A stretch of DNA of 64,000 nt from Bradyrhizobium nivariense (GTDB taxonomy: Bacteria > Pseudomonadota > Alphaproteobacteria > Rhizobiales > Xanthobacteraceae). Within the stretch, counting starts at the first letter, position 1. Each line of letters opens with the position of its first letter. The translations under genes were made by a program, and so were the position numbers. Location of the stretch: the NCBI RefSeq assembly GCF_029846715.1, contig NZ_JARVWW010000001.1, positions 774,069-838,068 of the forward strand, written 5' to 3'. Below are positions 63,869-64,000 of the stretch, one piece after another. The notes beneath the pieces were generated by a model. It made no database searches and was not told the DNA's origin. It saw only the letters and a list, made by a program, of their open reading frames with translations.

Positions 63869-64000
63869 GGGATCGTAGCAACCATTAAATCGTGGCCCTG
63901 TGTCGCGCGTTTCGGATCGTCGACACCTGCCATGATGACGCCGTGCTCGCGCCCGTCAAGGCGTGGCCTGGGGGCGGATCGCATGAGGTTTCCAGCAAGC
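63869..64000. other. Window end, no gene supported
   Basis: The last 130 bases show short frames on both strands but no domain or ribosome-binding site that can be judged before the window ends. Confidence 0.4.

Overview
This 64 kb window is high-GC, gene-dense chromosome from a Bradyrhizobium-type alphaproteobacterium (order Rhizobiales). That placement rests on protein resemblance (phasin, PAS_5, DUF3126 beside cysE, zf-CHCC protein), on families of intergenic palindromes typical of this group, and on three promoter types read directly from the DNA: CtrA sites (TTAA-N7-TTAAC), general-stress EcfG promoters (GGAAC-N16/17-CGTT) and sigma-54 promoters (TGGCACG-N4-TTGC). It looks like core and accessory metabolism. 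I see no rRNA, CRISPR array, prophage or intact insertion sequence. The only RNA gene found is one tRNA-Leu(UAA).

Layout. 0-2.4 kb: a truncated PAS/GGDEF gene and a 1 kb gene-poor stretch of repeats. 2.4-9 kb: aldo/keto reductase with a divergent LysR regulator, a secreted Pro-rich protein, a patatin phospholipase, a CBS protein and a rhomboid protease. 9-13.9 kb: a PAS_5 protein behind a CtrA site, a Crp/Fnr regulator behind an EcfG promoter, a phasin, two cupin or PF03640 genes and a decayed PF03640 fragment. 13.9-26 kb: DEAD-box helicase, zinc alcohol dehydrogenase, two MFS exporters, tandem PilZ protein, BTLCP protease, CYTH-CHAD protein. 26-36 kb: a Bug-type binding protein, a FAD-Rieske oxidoreductase (EcfG promoter), then a GntR regulator divergent from a five-gene ABC transporter/racemase operon behind a sigma-54 promoter. 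36-48 kb: small exported proteins, an Rmf-like peptide, a HAMP-PAS-PAS sensor with no output domain, gamma-carbonic anhydrase, cysE-DUF3126 and mixed membrane or hydrolase genes. 48.2 kb: tRNA-Leu. 48.5-51.6 kb: Bcr/CflA exporter and a GT39-like membrane enzyme. 51.8-63.9 kb: a peptide/amide uptake and hydrolysis cluster.

How the genes work together. The last 12 kb is the most coherent block. It holds a dipeptide-type binding protein divergent from an M20 hydrolase, then DppB, DppC and a fused DppD-DppF ATPase. These are followed by an M81 (MlrC-like) metallopeptidase, an M20 amidohydrolase, an amidase and an enoyl-CoA hydratase. A perfect sigma-54 promoter precedes dppB, with two GCTCACCAAAA direct repeats 21 bp apart just upstream. 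A near-consensus sigma-54 site faces the binding-protein gene. With the sigma-54 promoter of the 30-35 kb transporter/racemase operon, this suggests two nitrogen-regulated scavenging systems for amide or amino-acid-like compounds; the substrates are unknown.

A second theme is the general stress response. EcfG-type promoters precede the Crp/Fnr gene, the FAD-Rieske gene and a small secreted protein, with a weaker candidate before a 48-residue protein. Functions are assigned from family motifs read by eye. No database search was run, so exact substrates and species are inference.
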